Shown here piece after piece: positions 25,928-33,934 of a stretch of 64,000 bases of DNA. A program made the translations under genes and the position numbers. The stretch lies in contig NZ_MSQB01000014.1 in NCBI RefSeq assembly GCF_002149965.1, positions 62,001 through 126,000 on the forward strand. The letters are read 5' to 3'. Source of the stretch: Novosphingobium panipatense. Its GTDB lineage: Bacteria; Pseudomonadota; Alphaproteobacteria; Sphingomonadales; Sphingomonadaceae. The notes under the pieces were generated by a model that saw nothing but the letters and a program-made list of their open reading frames with translations, had not been told where the DNA came from and searched no databases. Numbering within the stretch: the stretch's first letter is position 1; the number at the start of each line of letters is the position of its first letter.

Positions 25928-27454
25928 GTGCCGCTGTCGGCGCTGCTTGCCGCACTTTCGCTGGCAGCAGGAGGCGGTAGCGGGGCAGCTCTCTGTGACG
26001 GTGTGGCAGGGATTGCCGTACCGGACCTTCGCATCGTCAAGGCCACGCCGGTGGCGGCGGGAAGCGGCTTTGCCGCTCCCGATGCCCGCGCGGGGAAAGT
26101 CGAGGTCGGCTTTTGCCGGATCGAAGGCGTCATCGAAAAGGAGATCGGCTTCGAGCTATGGCTGCCGCTTAAAAAGGAATGGAACGGGCACCTGCTGACC
26201 GGCGGTGTCGGCGGGCAGGCGGGTAGCTTCAACTACCGCGAACTGGCGCGCGGCGTCTCGCGCGGGTACGCGGGCGCCAGCACCGACACCGGGCACAAGG
26301 CGAGCGATCCGCACTGGCTTCTGGGCGATCCGCAGCGCGCGGTGAACTATGCCGAGCGGGCCAACCACCTGCTGGCGGTCAAGGCCAAGGCGGCGATCGC
26401 CGGGTTCTATGGCAGGCCGGTAAGGCGGGCGATCTTCTCCGGCTGCTCGGGCGGCGGCCGTCAGGCGATGACCGAGGCGCAGCGCTATCCGGGGGACTAT
26501 GACGGCATTCTCGCCGGTGCGCCCGGCGTCAACACGCCGCAGATGAGCGCCCGGCGCATGTGGGAGATGATCCTGCACCGCCGCCATGCCGGGCTCATGT
26601 CCGCCGCCGACTGGACGCTGGTAGCCCGCAGCGGGACGGCGAAATGCGATGGCGACGACGGCGTGCAGGACGGCCTCGTCGCCAATCCCGCCGCCTGCCG
26701 CTTCGATGTGGGCGAACTGCTCTGCAAGCCCGGATCCACGAGGCCGTGTCTGAGCGCTCCGCAAGTGGATCTGGCACGGCGGATCTATGCGCCGCTCCAC
26801 GACGAGCACGGGAAGCCCATCGATACCGGCATTCTCCCGGGCGTGCCGGTCAGCGCCACGCCGCTGCCGGAGCCTTTCACACCCGGCCCGCCCTATCTTG
26901 CCGTCTCGCTGTTCGGGGACGGCGTCCACCGCGATCCGAACTGGAACGCCGCCGATTTCCGCATTGCCGATGATCTTCCCGCGATCGACCGGGTCATGAA
27001 CCTCCACGCCGACGATCCCGATCTTTCCGCATTCCGCGCCCGTGGCGGCAAGTTGCTGCTCTATCAGGGCTGGGCCGACCCCCTGGTGCTGGCACAATCG
27101 ACCACGCGCTATTTCGAGGCGGTCCGGGCGCGGATGGGCGAGGTCTCCCGCTTCCTGCGCCTCTACATGGTGCCCGGCATGGATCACTGCGTCGGCGGTG
27201 CCGGTCCCGACCTGTTCGGCGCGACCGGGGGCGAGGGGCTGGACCGGGCGCCCGGGCATGACATGCTGTCCGCTCTGGAACACTGGCTGGAGACGGGCAC
27301 AGCGCCGGGCTCCATCCTTTCGGTAAGGCGCGAGAACGGCAAGGTCACGGCGACGCGCCCGCTTTGCCCCTATCCGCAGGCGGCCCACTACCGCGGCACC
27401 GGCGATCCGCGCCAGGCGGCCAGCTTCATCTGTCGCTTGCCTGCCGGCAAATAA
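25928..27454 (+). CDS. Tannase/feruloyl esterase family protein
   Basis: A 508-residue member of the tannase/feruloyl esterase family, which splits ester bonds between phenolic acids and sugars, alcohols or other phenols. The active site is plain: Ser174 in SGCSGGGRQAMTEAQRYPGDYDGILAGAP, Asp384 in YQGWADPLV, and His420 in VPGMDHCVGG; the Cys next to the Ser and His form the family disulphide. It starts with GTG 25928, one base after the upstream stop, with a short hydrophobic N-terminus that may be an export signal. It ends 40 bp before the aldehyde dehydrogenase gene. The context (ferulate and vanillate catabolism next door) suggests it can release ferulate or a related acid. Confidence 0.9.
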   Translation: MPLSALLAALSLAAGGGSGAALCDGVAGIAVPDLRIVKATPVAAGSGFAAPDARAGKVEVGFCRIEGVIEKEIGFELWLPLKKEWNGHLLTGGVGGQAGSFNYRELARGVSRGYAGASTDTGHKASDPHWLLGDPQRAVNYAERANHLLAVKAKAAIAGFYGRPVRRAIFSGCSGGGRQAMTEAQRYPGDYDGILAGAPGVNTPQMSARRMWEMILHRRHAGLMSAADWTLVARSGTAKCDGDDGVQDGLVANPAACRFDVGELLCKPGSTRPCLSAPQVDLARRIYAPLHDEHGKPIDTGILPGVPVSATPLPEPFTPGPPYLAVSLFGDGVHRDPNWNAADFRIADDLPAIDRVMNLHADDPDLSAFRARGGKLLLYQGWADPLVLAQSTTRYFEAVRARMGEVSRFLRLYMVPGMDHCVGGAGPDLFGATGGEGLDRAPGHDMLSALEHWLETGTAPGSILSVRRENGKVTATRPLCPYPQAAHYRGTGDPRQAASFICRLPAGK

Positions 27455-27464
27455 TGCTATAGCA
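27455..27464 (+). promoter_or_regulatory. FerR-type operator before the aldehyde dehydrogenase gene
   Basis: TGCTATAGCA, a perfect 10-bp palindrome, begins at the base after the tannase-like stop. Its half-site TGCTAT/ATAGCA is the same as in the wider palindrome of the ferR-ferB intergenic region (29543-29559), though spacing differs. This suggests FerR control of the dehydrogenase gene independent of the upstream operon. Confidence 0.5.
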
Positions 27465-27493
27465 AATAGCGAAATTTTGGGAGACTCCATGTC

Positions 27494-28891
27494 ATGAAGT
27501 TCGAGCGCATCAATCCGCTGACCGGCGATGTCGCGTCCAGCGCGGATGCCATGACGGCCGCGCAAATGCCCGCGATCGCGGCCCTGGCCGGTGCCGCCCA
27601 GCCCGCCTGGGCCGCTCAGGGACCGAACGCGCGCCGCGCGGTCCTGCTGCGTGCGGCAGAGGCGCTGGAATCGCGCAAGGACGCCTTCGTGGAAGCCATG
27701 ATGGGCGAGATCGGCGCCACTGCGGGCTGGGCCATGTTCAACCTCAATCTCGCGGCAGGCATCGTGCGCGAGGCGGCTTCGCTGACCACGCAGATCGCGG
27801 GCGAGGTGATCCCCTCGGACAAGCCCGGCTGCCTGGCCATGTCGATCCGCGAGCCGGTGGGCGTGATCCTGGGCATCGCGCCGTGGAACGCGCCGATCAT
27901 CCTGGGCGTGCGCGCGATCGCCGTGCCGCTGGCCTGCGGCAATGCCGTCATCCTCAAGGCCAGCGAGCAGTGCCCGCGCACCCATGCGCTCATCATCGAG
28001 GCTTTCGCCGAGGCGGGCTTCCCCGAAGGCGTCGTCAATGTCGTCACCAATGCTCCGGCCGATGCCGCCGAAGTGGTCGGCGCGCTGATCGATGCGCCCG
28101 AAGTGAAGCGCATCAATTTCACCGGCTCGACGGCGGTGGGCAAGATCATCGCCACCCGCGCGGCCGGTCACTTGAAGCCCTGCCTGTTGGAACTCGGCGG
28201 CAAGGCGCCTTTCGTGGTGCTGGAGGATGCGGATCTCGACGAAGCGGTGAAGGCCGCGGCGTTCGGGGCGTTCATGAACCAGGGCCAGATCTGCATGTCG
28301 ACCGAGCGGATCATCGTGGTCGAGGCGGTCGCCGATGCCTTTGCCGAGAAATTCGCCGCCAAGGTCGCCTCGATGGCGACCGGCGATCCGCGCGAGGGCA
28401 AGACGCCGCTGGGCGCCGTCGTAGATCGCAAGACGGTGGACCACGTCAACGCGCTGATCGAGGATGCCCTGGCGAAAGGCGCGCAACTGCTGACCGGCGG
28501 CATGGGTGAGAGCGTGCTGATGCCCGCCACTGTCGTGGCAGGCGTGACCTCCGCGATGAACCTCTACCGCGACGAGAGCTTCGGCCCGGTCGTGGCGCTG
28601 ATCCGTGCGCGCGACGAGGACCATGCGGTGGAGATCGCCAACGACAGCGAATACGGCCTCTCCGCTGCCGTCTTCACGCGCGACACGGCGCGCGGGCTGG
28701 GCGTTGCGCGGCGGATCAGGTCCGGCATCTGCCACGTCAACGGCCCGACCGTCCATGACGAGGCGCAGATGCCGTTCGGCGGCGTGGGCGCTTCGGGCTA
28801 TGGCCGTTTCGGCGGCAGGCAGGGCATCGACAGCTTTACCGAGACGCGCTGGATCACGATGGAGACGCAGCCCGGCCATTTCCCGATCTGA
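27494..28891 (+). CDS. Vanillin/salicylaldehyde-type aldehyde dehydrogenase
   Basis: A 465-residue NAD(P)-dependent aldehyde dehydrogenase, complete and cytoplasmic. Catalytic Cys267 is in NQGQICMSTERI and the general base Glu233 in LLELGGKAP; PVGVILGIAPWNAPI and NFTGSTAVGK are the cofactor-binding blocks. The sequence is of the benzaldehyde/salicylaldehyde dehydrogenase subgroup that includes vanillin dehydrogenases (Vdh, LigV). With ferB, ferA and vanA in the window it should oxidise vanillin to vanillate. ATG 27494 has GGGAG 10 bases upstream; the ATG at 27489 is followed directly by a stop. A FerR-like palindrome lies just upstream. A palindromic repeat element follows. Confidence 0.9.
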   Translation: MKFERINPLTGDVASSADAMTAAQMPAIAALAGAAQPAWAAQGPNARRAVLLRAAEALESRKDAFVEAMMGEIGATAGWAMFNLNLAAGIVREAASLTTQIAGEVIPSDKPGCLAMSIREPVGVILGIAPWNAPIILGVRAIAVPLACGNAVILKASEQCPRTHALIIEAFAEAGFPEGVVNVVTNAPADAAEVVGALIDAPEVKRINFTGSTAVGKIIATRAAGHLKPCLLELGGKAPFVVLEDADLDEAVKAAAFGAFMNQGQICMSTERIIVVEAVADAFAEKFAAKVASMATGDPREGKTPLGAVVDRKTVDHVNALIEDALAKGAQLLTGGMGESVLMPATVVAGVTSAMNLYRDESFGPVVALIRARDEDHAVEIANDSEYGLSAAVFTRDTARGLGVARRIRSGICHVNGPTVHDEAQMPFGGVGASGYGRFGGRQGIDSFTETRWITMETQPGHFPI

Positions 28892-28906
28892 GTTTTTGCC
28901 AGATGC

Positions 28907-29106
28907 GCTCGTCACAGCCGTGACGAGCCTGCGGCACTGGTAGAGTCTTTGTTTAGTACGCCTTCGACATCCGTCGAAGGCTTGCGGCACCGGCCCACGC
29001 CCCCACCCGACCTCCCATCCAGGATACACTGTTGTGGGAGGTCGGGTGGGGGCGCCTAGGAGAATTGGGGGCCGGTGCCGCCAAAATGCCCCCAATGGGG
29101 CATTTT
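28907..29106. repeat. Large palindromic extragenic element, copy B (degenerate)
   Basis: Hairpins in order: arms 28907-28915 and 28920-28928 (GCTCGTCAC with GTGACGAGC, as in copy A); arms 28960-28968 and 28973-28981; the main palindrome with left arm from 28984 (GCGGCACCGGCCCACGCCCC) to 29017 and right arm from 29035 to 29081, the right arm broken by about 14 extra bases after 29053; and a terminator-like hairpin AAAATGCCCC (29083-29092) with GGGGCATTTT (29097-29106). It separates the convergent aldehyde dehydrogenase and ferR genes and probably terminates both. Confidence 0.8.
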
Positions 29107-29113
29107 TCGAAAA

Positions 29114-29524
29114 TCAACGCCAGATGGCGTTGAGCGCGGGCAGGAGATGATCGCGGTGCTCGGCCGGGATGCGGTCCAGCAGCTCGGTTTCGAATTGCTC
29201 TATCAGCGTGCCGAGCTGCGCGATCTTGGCATCCCCGGCGGCCGTGGGGACGATCGCCATCGACTTGCCGTCCAGCGGCTCCCGGCGCACCCAGCCTGCC
29301 GATTCCAGGCGGTTCAGCAGCGGCACCATGTTGGCGCGCTGGATGTCCAGCGTCCTGCCGATCTGGCTGCTGGTCAGGTCGGCGCGGTCGCGCACCAGCA
29401 GGAGAACCGCCGCTTCGGTGATCCTGAAGCCGTGTTCTGCCAGAATGTCGCCGAGTTCGCCCATCACGGTATTGGCGGCACGCCTGAGGGCATATCCGGG
29501 GAGTTGGGCAAGAAGATCGGTCAC
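29114..29524 (-). CDS. ferR: MarR-family regulator FerR
   Basis: A 136-residue MarR regulator. The winged-helix core LTSSQIGRTLDIQRANMVPLLNRLESAGWVRREPLDGKSMAIVPTAAGDAKI is visible. In Sphingobium SYK-6 a MarR-type FerR represses ferBA and is released by hydroxycinnamoyl-CoA; the divergent position beside ferBA supports the same role. I chose GTG 29524 because GAGGG stands 5 bases upstream and because the longer frame from ATG 29560 would run through the palindromic operator at 29543-29559. Its 3' end abuts the repeat element. Confidence 0.85.
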   Translation of the reverse strand: MTDLLAQLPGYALRRAANTVMGELGDILAEHGFRITEAAVLLLVRDRADLTSSQIGRTLDIQRANMVPLLNRLESAGWVRREPLDGKSMAIVPTAAGDAKIAQLGTLIEQFETELLDRIPAEHRDHLLPALNAIWR

Positions 29525-29542
29525 GGGTCCCTCATCGAATAA

Positions 29543-29576
29543 TGCTATTGACCATAGCAATCTGTTTGTTATGAAT
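29543..29576 (+). promoter_or_regulatory. ferB promoter and FerR operator
   Basis: TGCTAT (29543-29548), five bases, ATAGCA (29554-29559) form a perfect spaced palindrome. It covers a -35 TTGACC (29548-29553); a -10 TATGAA lies at 29570-29575, giving a 16-bp spacer. AGCAATCT recurs 24 bp further downstream. The arrangement fits repression of ferBA, and of ferR on the other strand, by FerR. Confidence 0.65.
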
Positions 29577-29603
29577 CACAGCAATCTAACAAAGAGGATA
29601 GCC

Positions 29604-30437
29604 ATGCAAGAGCGCACCGAACACGACACCGTTTCCTACACCGTCGAAAACCGCATCGCCTGGGTCTCGTTCAACCGGCCCGAGAAGCGCAACTGCATGA
29701 GCCCCAGCCTCAACCGCCGCATGCAGGAAGTGCTCGACGAGCTGGAATTCCGCGAGGACGTGGGCGTGCTGGTGCTCACCGGCGAGGGCACGGCTTTCTC
29801 CGCAGGCATGGATCTCAAGGAATATTTCCGCGAGAACGAGGAAAAGGGCCTTGGCCATGTCCGCAAGGCCCAGCGCGAGGCCTATGGCTGGTGGGAGCGC
29901 CTGCGCTGGTATGAAAAGCCCACGATCGCGATGGTCAACGGCTGGTGCTTCGGCGGCGCCTACGGCCCGCTGTTCGGATGCGACCTGGCGATCGCGGCGG
30001 AAGATGCGCAGTTCGGCCTGTCCGAGATCAACTGGGGCATTCTCCCCGGCGGCGGCGCCAGCAAGATCATCGTCGAACTGACCGGCTTCCGCAATGCCAT
30101 GTATCACGCGATGATGGGCGAAAACGTCGATGGCCGGAAAGCCGCCGAATGGGGGCTCGTCAACGAAGCGGTTCCGGCGGAAAAGCTGAAGGAACGCGTG
30201 ACCGAAGTGGCCACCGTGCTTCTGGGCAAGAACCCCGTGGCGCTGCGCGGCACCAAGTGGGCGATCCGCCGGGTGCGCGAGATGACGTTCGACAATTCGA
30301 TGGACTATCTGGTCCGCACGCAGGAAGCCGCCAACTTCTTCGATGCCGAAGGCCGCAAGGAAGCGACCCGGCAGTTCATCGACGACAAGACCTTCAAGCC
30401 CGGTCTTGGTGCCTACGACCTCGAGAAATCGCGCTAA
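29604..30437 (+). CDS. ferB: Feruloyl-CoA hydratase/lyase FerB (enoyl-CoA hydratase family)
   Basis: A 277-residue crotonase-fold enzyme converting feruloyl-CoA to vanillin and acetyl-CoA. NRPEKRNCMSPSLNRRM, LTGEGTAFSAGMDLKEYFRE, KPTIAMVNGWCFGGAYGPL and FGLSEINWGILPGG match Pseudomonas Ech and Sphingobium FerB; the catalytic Glu is Glu141 in GLSEINWG. The C-terminal RQFIDDKTFKPGLGAYDL is also diagnostic. The start is ATG 29604 with AAGAGG 6 bases upstream; the open frame reaches back through the ferR region but that is shadow. It is 23 bp from ferA, with a FerR-type operator upstream. Confidence 0.95.
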   Translation: MQERTEHDTVSYTVENRIAWVSFNRPEKRNCMSPSLNRRMQEVLDELEFREDVGVLVLTGEGTAFSAGMDLKEYFRENEEKGLGHVRKAQREAYGWWERLRWYEKPTIAMVNGWCFGGAYGPLFGCDLAIAAEDAQFGLSEINWGILPGGGASKIIVELTGFRNAMYHAMMGENVDGRKAAEWGLVNEAVPAEKLKERVTEVATVLLGKNPVALRGTKWAIRRVREMTFDNSMDYLVRTQEAANFFDAEGRKEATRQFIDDKTFKPGLGAYDLEKSR

Positions 30438-30460
30438 CAGGCGAAGACGGGGAGAGAACG

Positions 30461-32581
30461 ATGACTGAAAGAACCCTGTCTCGGGAGGCCGTCGCGCGCC
30501 TGCTGCGTCCGCGCTCCGTCGCGGTGGTGGGCGCCAGCGACAAGCCGGGTGCGCTCGGCGCCTCGGTGCTCGGCAATCTCGACCGCAACGGCTTCGCGGG
30601 GGAGATCTATCCGATCAACCCCAAGCGGGATGCGATCGGCGGGCGGGCCTGCCTGCCCTCGGTGGAGGCGCTGCCCGAAGGGGTGGACGTGGCCGTGCTG
30701 GCGATCCCGCAGGCAGGCGTGCTCGACGCGGTGCGTGCGCTGGCCGCGCGCAAGGCGGGCGGCGCGATCATCTTCTCCGCCGGATTTGCCGAAGGCGGCG
30801 AAGAGGGCAAGGCCCAGCAGGCCGAGATCGCCCGGATCGCCGCCGAGCACGGCATGGTCATCGAGGGGCCGAACTGCCTGGGCCTGGTCAATCACGTCGA
30901 CGGCGTGCCGCTCACGTTCGTCGAAACGCAGACCATGGCTCCCGCTGGCCGGCCCGGCGTGGCGGTGGTCTCGCAGTCGGGCGCTATGGCGGCGGTGCTC
31001 TGCACCACGTTCCAGGCGCGCGATCTGGCGATCAGCTACTCGGTCTCCACCGGCAACGAGGCGGCAAGCGGTGTCGAGGATTATGTCGACTGGCTGGTCG
31101 AGGACGGGAACACCCGCGTCATCGCGATGATCGTCGAGCAGTTCCGCCACCCGGCGCGCTTCCTGGCGGCGGCCCGGCGCGCGCGCGATGCGGGCAAGAC
31201 GGTGGTGCTGCTTCATCCCGGCAAATCCAGCGCCGCGCGCGAATCCGCCGCGACCCATACCGGCGCCATGGCCGGAGACTACAAGCTGATGCGCCGCAAG
31301 GTGGAACGGGCAGGCGTGATCTTCGCCGAGACCCTGGAGGAACTGGGCGACGTTTCCGAAATCCTGCTGCGCGCGCCCGCGCTGGCCCATCCCGAACTTG
31401 CGGTATTGGGCGAATCCGGGGCGTTCAAGGCGCTGACGCTGGATCTGGCGGAAGAACTGGGCATTGCGCTCGCACGGCTGGACGATGCCGATTCTCCAGC
31501 TCTGCGTGCCGCCCTGCCGCCTTTCGTTCCGGTCAGCAATCCGCTGGACATTACCGCCCAGGGCCTGAGCCAGCCGGAAATCTACACGCAGACCCTGGCC
31601 GCGCTGCTGGATGATCCGCGTGTCGGCGGCGTGGTCGCGGGAATCATCCAGACCGATCCCGTGACCTGTGCGATCAAGATCCCCGCGATCCTGGCGGCAC
31701 TGGACGGGCGGACCATCGACAAACCGCTGGTCTATGCGGGGCTGGATGAAGGCGCGCCTGTTCCGCCCGAACATGTCGAAGCGCTGCGGGCACGGGGCAT
31801 ACCGTGCTTTCCCAGCACCGAGCGCGCCTTTCGCGCGCTGGCCCGGCTGGCGGGCCTTGCAGCGCGAGATCTCACCGAGGCTCCCGTCGCCGCGACTCCG
31901 GTGCCGGGGCTCGATGCTCGCGCGGGCGTCGTGGCCGAGTACCAGGCCAAGGACCTGCTACGCCCGCTGGGCTTCGCGTTTCCGGCAGGTCGCTTCGCCG
32001 GGAGCGGGGAAGAGGCGGTCGCTGCTGCCGATGCCCTGGGCTATCCGGTGGCGATGAAGGCGCAGGCTGCGGCGCTGGGGCACAAGAGCGATGCGGGCGG
32101 GGTGATCCTGAACCTGGCCGATGCCGCCTCGGTCCGCGAGGCATGGGCGCGCATTCACGCCAATGTCGCGGCCTACGACGCCGCGCTCGTGCTTGACGGT
32201 GTGCTGATCGAGAAGATGGGGCAGCGCGGTCTGGAAATGATCGTGGGGGGGCGCAACGATCCCGAGTGGGGGCCGGTCATGCTGGCCGGGTTCGGCGGGG
32301 TGACGGCGGAAATCCTTCAGGACGTCCGCCTTTTCACGCCCGACATGTCGCTGGAACAGATCGAGGCGGAACTGATGCAGCTGAGAAGCGCGCCGCTTCT
32401 GGCCGGATATCGCGGCGCGCCCCCGCTCGACGTGGCGGCGCTGGCGCGGCTGGTGGCGCAAGTGGGCGCTCTGCTGGTGGCGGAAACCTCGCTGGCGGAT
32501 ATCGATCTCAACCCGGTGATCCTGCATCCGCAGGGCGAAGGCGCGGTGGCGCTCGATGCCCTGATGGTGGTGCAGGCCTGA
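30461..32581 (+). CDS. ferA: Feruloyl-CoA synthetase FerA (NDP-forming acyl-CoA synthetase type)
   Basis: A 706-residue acyl-CoA synthetase of the nucleoside-diphosphate-forming (acetyl-CoA synthetase, succinyl-CoA ligase) superfamily, with fused alpha and beta parts. Residues about 10-105 form the CoA-binding Rossmann domain (RSVAVVGASDKPGALG); residues about 150-460 the ligase domains, with the phosphorylated His266 in ATHTGAMAGD; residues about 485-700 the ATP-grasp domain (AMKAQAAALGHKSDAGGVILNL, ADIDLNPV). Ferulate activation in Sphingobium SYK-6 is known to use this enzyme type. The ferB neighbour and operon regulator make ferulate or another hydroxycinnamate the likely substrate. It ends before a hairpin between convergent genes. 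Confidence 0.88.
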   Translation: MTERTLSREAVARLLRPRSVAVVGASDKPGALGASVLGNLDRNGFAGEIYPINPKRDAIGGRACLPSVEALPEGVDVAVLAIPQAGVLDAVRALAARKAGGAIIFSAGFAEGGEEGKAQQAEIARIAAEHGMVIEGPNCLGLVNHVDGVPLTFVETQTMAPAGRPGVAVVSQSGAMAAVLCTTFQARDLAISYSVSTGNEAASGVEDYVDWLVEDGNTRVIAMIVEQFRHPARFLAAARRARDAGKTVVLLHPGKSSAARESAATHTGAMAGDYKLMRRKVERAGVIFAETLEELGDVSEILLRAPALAHPELAVLGESGAFKALTLDLAEELGIALARLDDADSPALRAALPPFVPVSNPLDITAQGLSQPEIYTQTLAALLDDPRVGGVVAGIIQTDPVTCAIKIPAILAALDGRTIDKPLVYAGLDEGAPVPPEHVEALRARGIPCFPSTERAFRALARLAGLAARDLTEAPVAATPVPGLDARAGVVAEYQAKDLLRPLGFAFPAGRFAGSGEEAVAAADALGYPVAMKAQAAALGHKSDAGGVILNLADAASVREAWARIHANVAAYDAALVLDGVLIEKMGQRGLEMIVGGRNDPEWGPVMLAGFGGVTAEILQDVRLFTPDMSLEQIEAELMQLRSAPLLAGYRGAPPLDVAALARLVAQVGALLVAETSLADIDLNPVILHPQGEGAVALDALMVVQA

Positions 32582-32589
32582 CGGAAACG

Positions 32590-32615
32590 GCCGCGCCTCC
32601 AGGCAGAGGCGCGGC
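32590..32615. terminator. Hairpin between convergent ferA and MFS genes
   Basis: Arms GCCGCGCCTC (32590-32599) and GAGGCGCGGC (32606-32615) around a 6-base loop. There is no long T-run, so it may terminate weakly or only protect transcript ends. It lies 9 bases after the ferA stop and 12 before the MFS stop. Confidence 0.55.
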
Positions 32616-32626
32616 TCCATCGGGGA

Positions 32627-33934
32627 TCAGGCCGGGGCGGCAGGGCGCTCGCGAAGGAGCAGCAGCGCCCCGGCGGCGATCAGGGATCCCGATCCCATAA
32701 GCACCGCAACGAGGGAAAGATCGAACCCGGCGGTGAACAGGAAGCCCGCGACGATCGGGCCAAGCGCGGCGCCGCCGCGACCTATGCCGATCACGAAGCC
32801 CGTCCCGCCCGCACGCACGGAAGTCGGGAAGACCTTGGCGAACAGCGCATAGAGCCCGACTACGCCCGCATTGGTACAGAACCCGGCGGCGCCCGCGATC
32901 AGCGCAAGGCCGCCCAGCGTCTCCTGTCCCTGCCCGAACAGGGCAACCAGAACGGTCGAGGCGACCATGGCCACGATCACCAGCTTGCGCACCGCGACCC
33001 GGTAGGTCAGCAGGCTGAGGAGGGTAGCGCCCGCCAGGCCGCCGACATTGGCCCAGACCAGCACGTCGCCCGCCTTCGCGGCGGCATGGCCCATGTCGAC
33101 GACGATCTTGGGGATCCATTTCAGGATGAAATAGAAAGTCATGATGTGGCAGAAGTAGGCCAGCGTCAGCAGCACCGTGCTGCGGGCAAGGCCGGGCGCG
33201 AAGAGATCGCCGATGGACGGCTTCGCGGCGCGCTGCGGTGCGGACGGAAGTGCGGAAACGATCTCATGGCCCAGTCGGCGCAGGGTGGCGTTGATCTTCT
33301 CCAGAGCGCCGGGACCGCGCTTCTGCACGAGGAAGCCGATCGATTCCGGCAGGAGGAACCAGGCTATCGGCAGGAACAGCGCGGTTGCCGCGGCGCCGAA
33401 CGTGAAGACGTCGCGCCAGTGACCGCTGGCGAGCAGCCCCGTCGCGATCGAGCCGCCGACGATGGCGCCCATCGGATAGCCCGCGGCCATGATCGCCACC
33501 GCCAGATTGCGGTGCCGGTCGTTGGAATATTCCGCCACCAGCGCATTGGTGCAGGCCAGCATGCCGCCGATGCCGAGGCCCGTCACCAGCCGGATGATCG
33601 AAAGATTGACGACCGAACCGGCCGTGGTCGCCAGCGCCATGCCGCCTGCCATGATGACAAGGCAGGCCAGGACCGTGGGGCGTCGTCCGATCCGGTCGGC
33701 CAAACCGCCCAGCACGACCGAGCCGAGGGCCATTCCGATCAGTTCCATCGAAAGCACCAGCCCCAGCGCGGCGCGGTCGATCCCCCATTCCTCGGCAATG
33801 CCGGGAGAGGCGAAGCTGATGGCCAGCACGTCGAACCCGTCGAGGGCATTGAGCAGAACGCAGAGCGTGACCGCGGCGATCTGCAAGGGGCGCATCGCGC
33901 CCTGAGAGAGGATAGATTGGGGATCTCTGGTCAT
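32627..33934 (-). CDS. MFS aromatic-acid:H+ symporter (AAHS-like), first copy
   Basis: A 435-residue inner-membrane transporter with 12 predicted helices. NALDGFDVLAISFASPGIAEEWG in helix 1 with its D-G-F-D, and GGLADRIGRRPT after helix 2, are the marks of the aromatic acid:H+ symporter family (PcaK, BenK, VanK). It is a candidate importer of ferulate, vanillate or a related acid, given the adjacent catabolic genes. The start ATG 33934 overlaps the stop of the upstream MFS gene as ATGA; the frame extends far upstream but only as shadow. It is the last gene of a four-gene operon with a second MFS, a porin and an MBL hydrolase. Confidence 0.88.
   Translation of the reverse strand: MTRDPQSILSQGAMRPLQIAAVTLCVLLNALDGFDVLAISFASPGIAEEWGIDRAALGLVLSMELIGMALGSVVLGGLADRIGRRPTVLACLVIMAGGMALATTAGSVVNLSIIRLVTGLGIGGMLACTNALVAEYSNDRHRNLAVAIMAAGYPMGAIVGGSIATGLLASGHWRDVFTFGAAATALFLPIAWFLLPESIGFLVQKRGPGALEKINATLRRLGHEIVSALPSAPQRAAKPSIGDLFAPGLARSTVLLTLAYFCHIMTFYFILKWIPKIVVDMGHAAAKAGDVLVWANVGGLAGATLLSLLTYRVAVRKLVIVAMVASTVLVALFGQGQETLGGLALIAGAAGFCTNAGVVGLYALFAKVFPTSVRAGGTGFVIGIGRGGAALGPIVAGFLFTAGFDLSLVAVLMGSGSLIAAGALLLLRERPAAPA

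Noticed and set aside
26156-29095. Minus-strand open frame of 979 codons
   Set aside because: It runs antisense through the tannase and aldehyde dehydrogenase genes and into a repeat element, with no motif, so it is a shadow frame.
30461-32581. Plain acetate-CoA ligase (ADP-forming)
   Set aside because: The family is the same, but the operon with ferB and FerR points to hydroxycinnamate activation, as in Sphingobium FerA.
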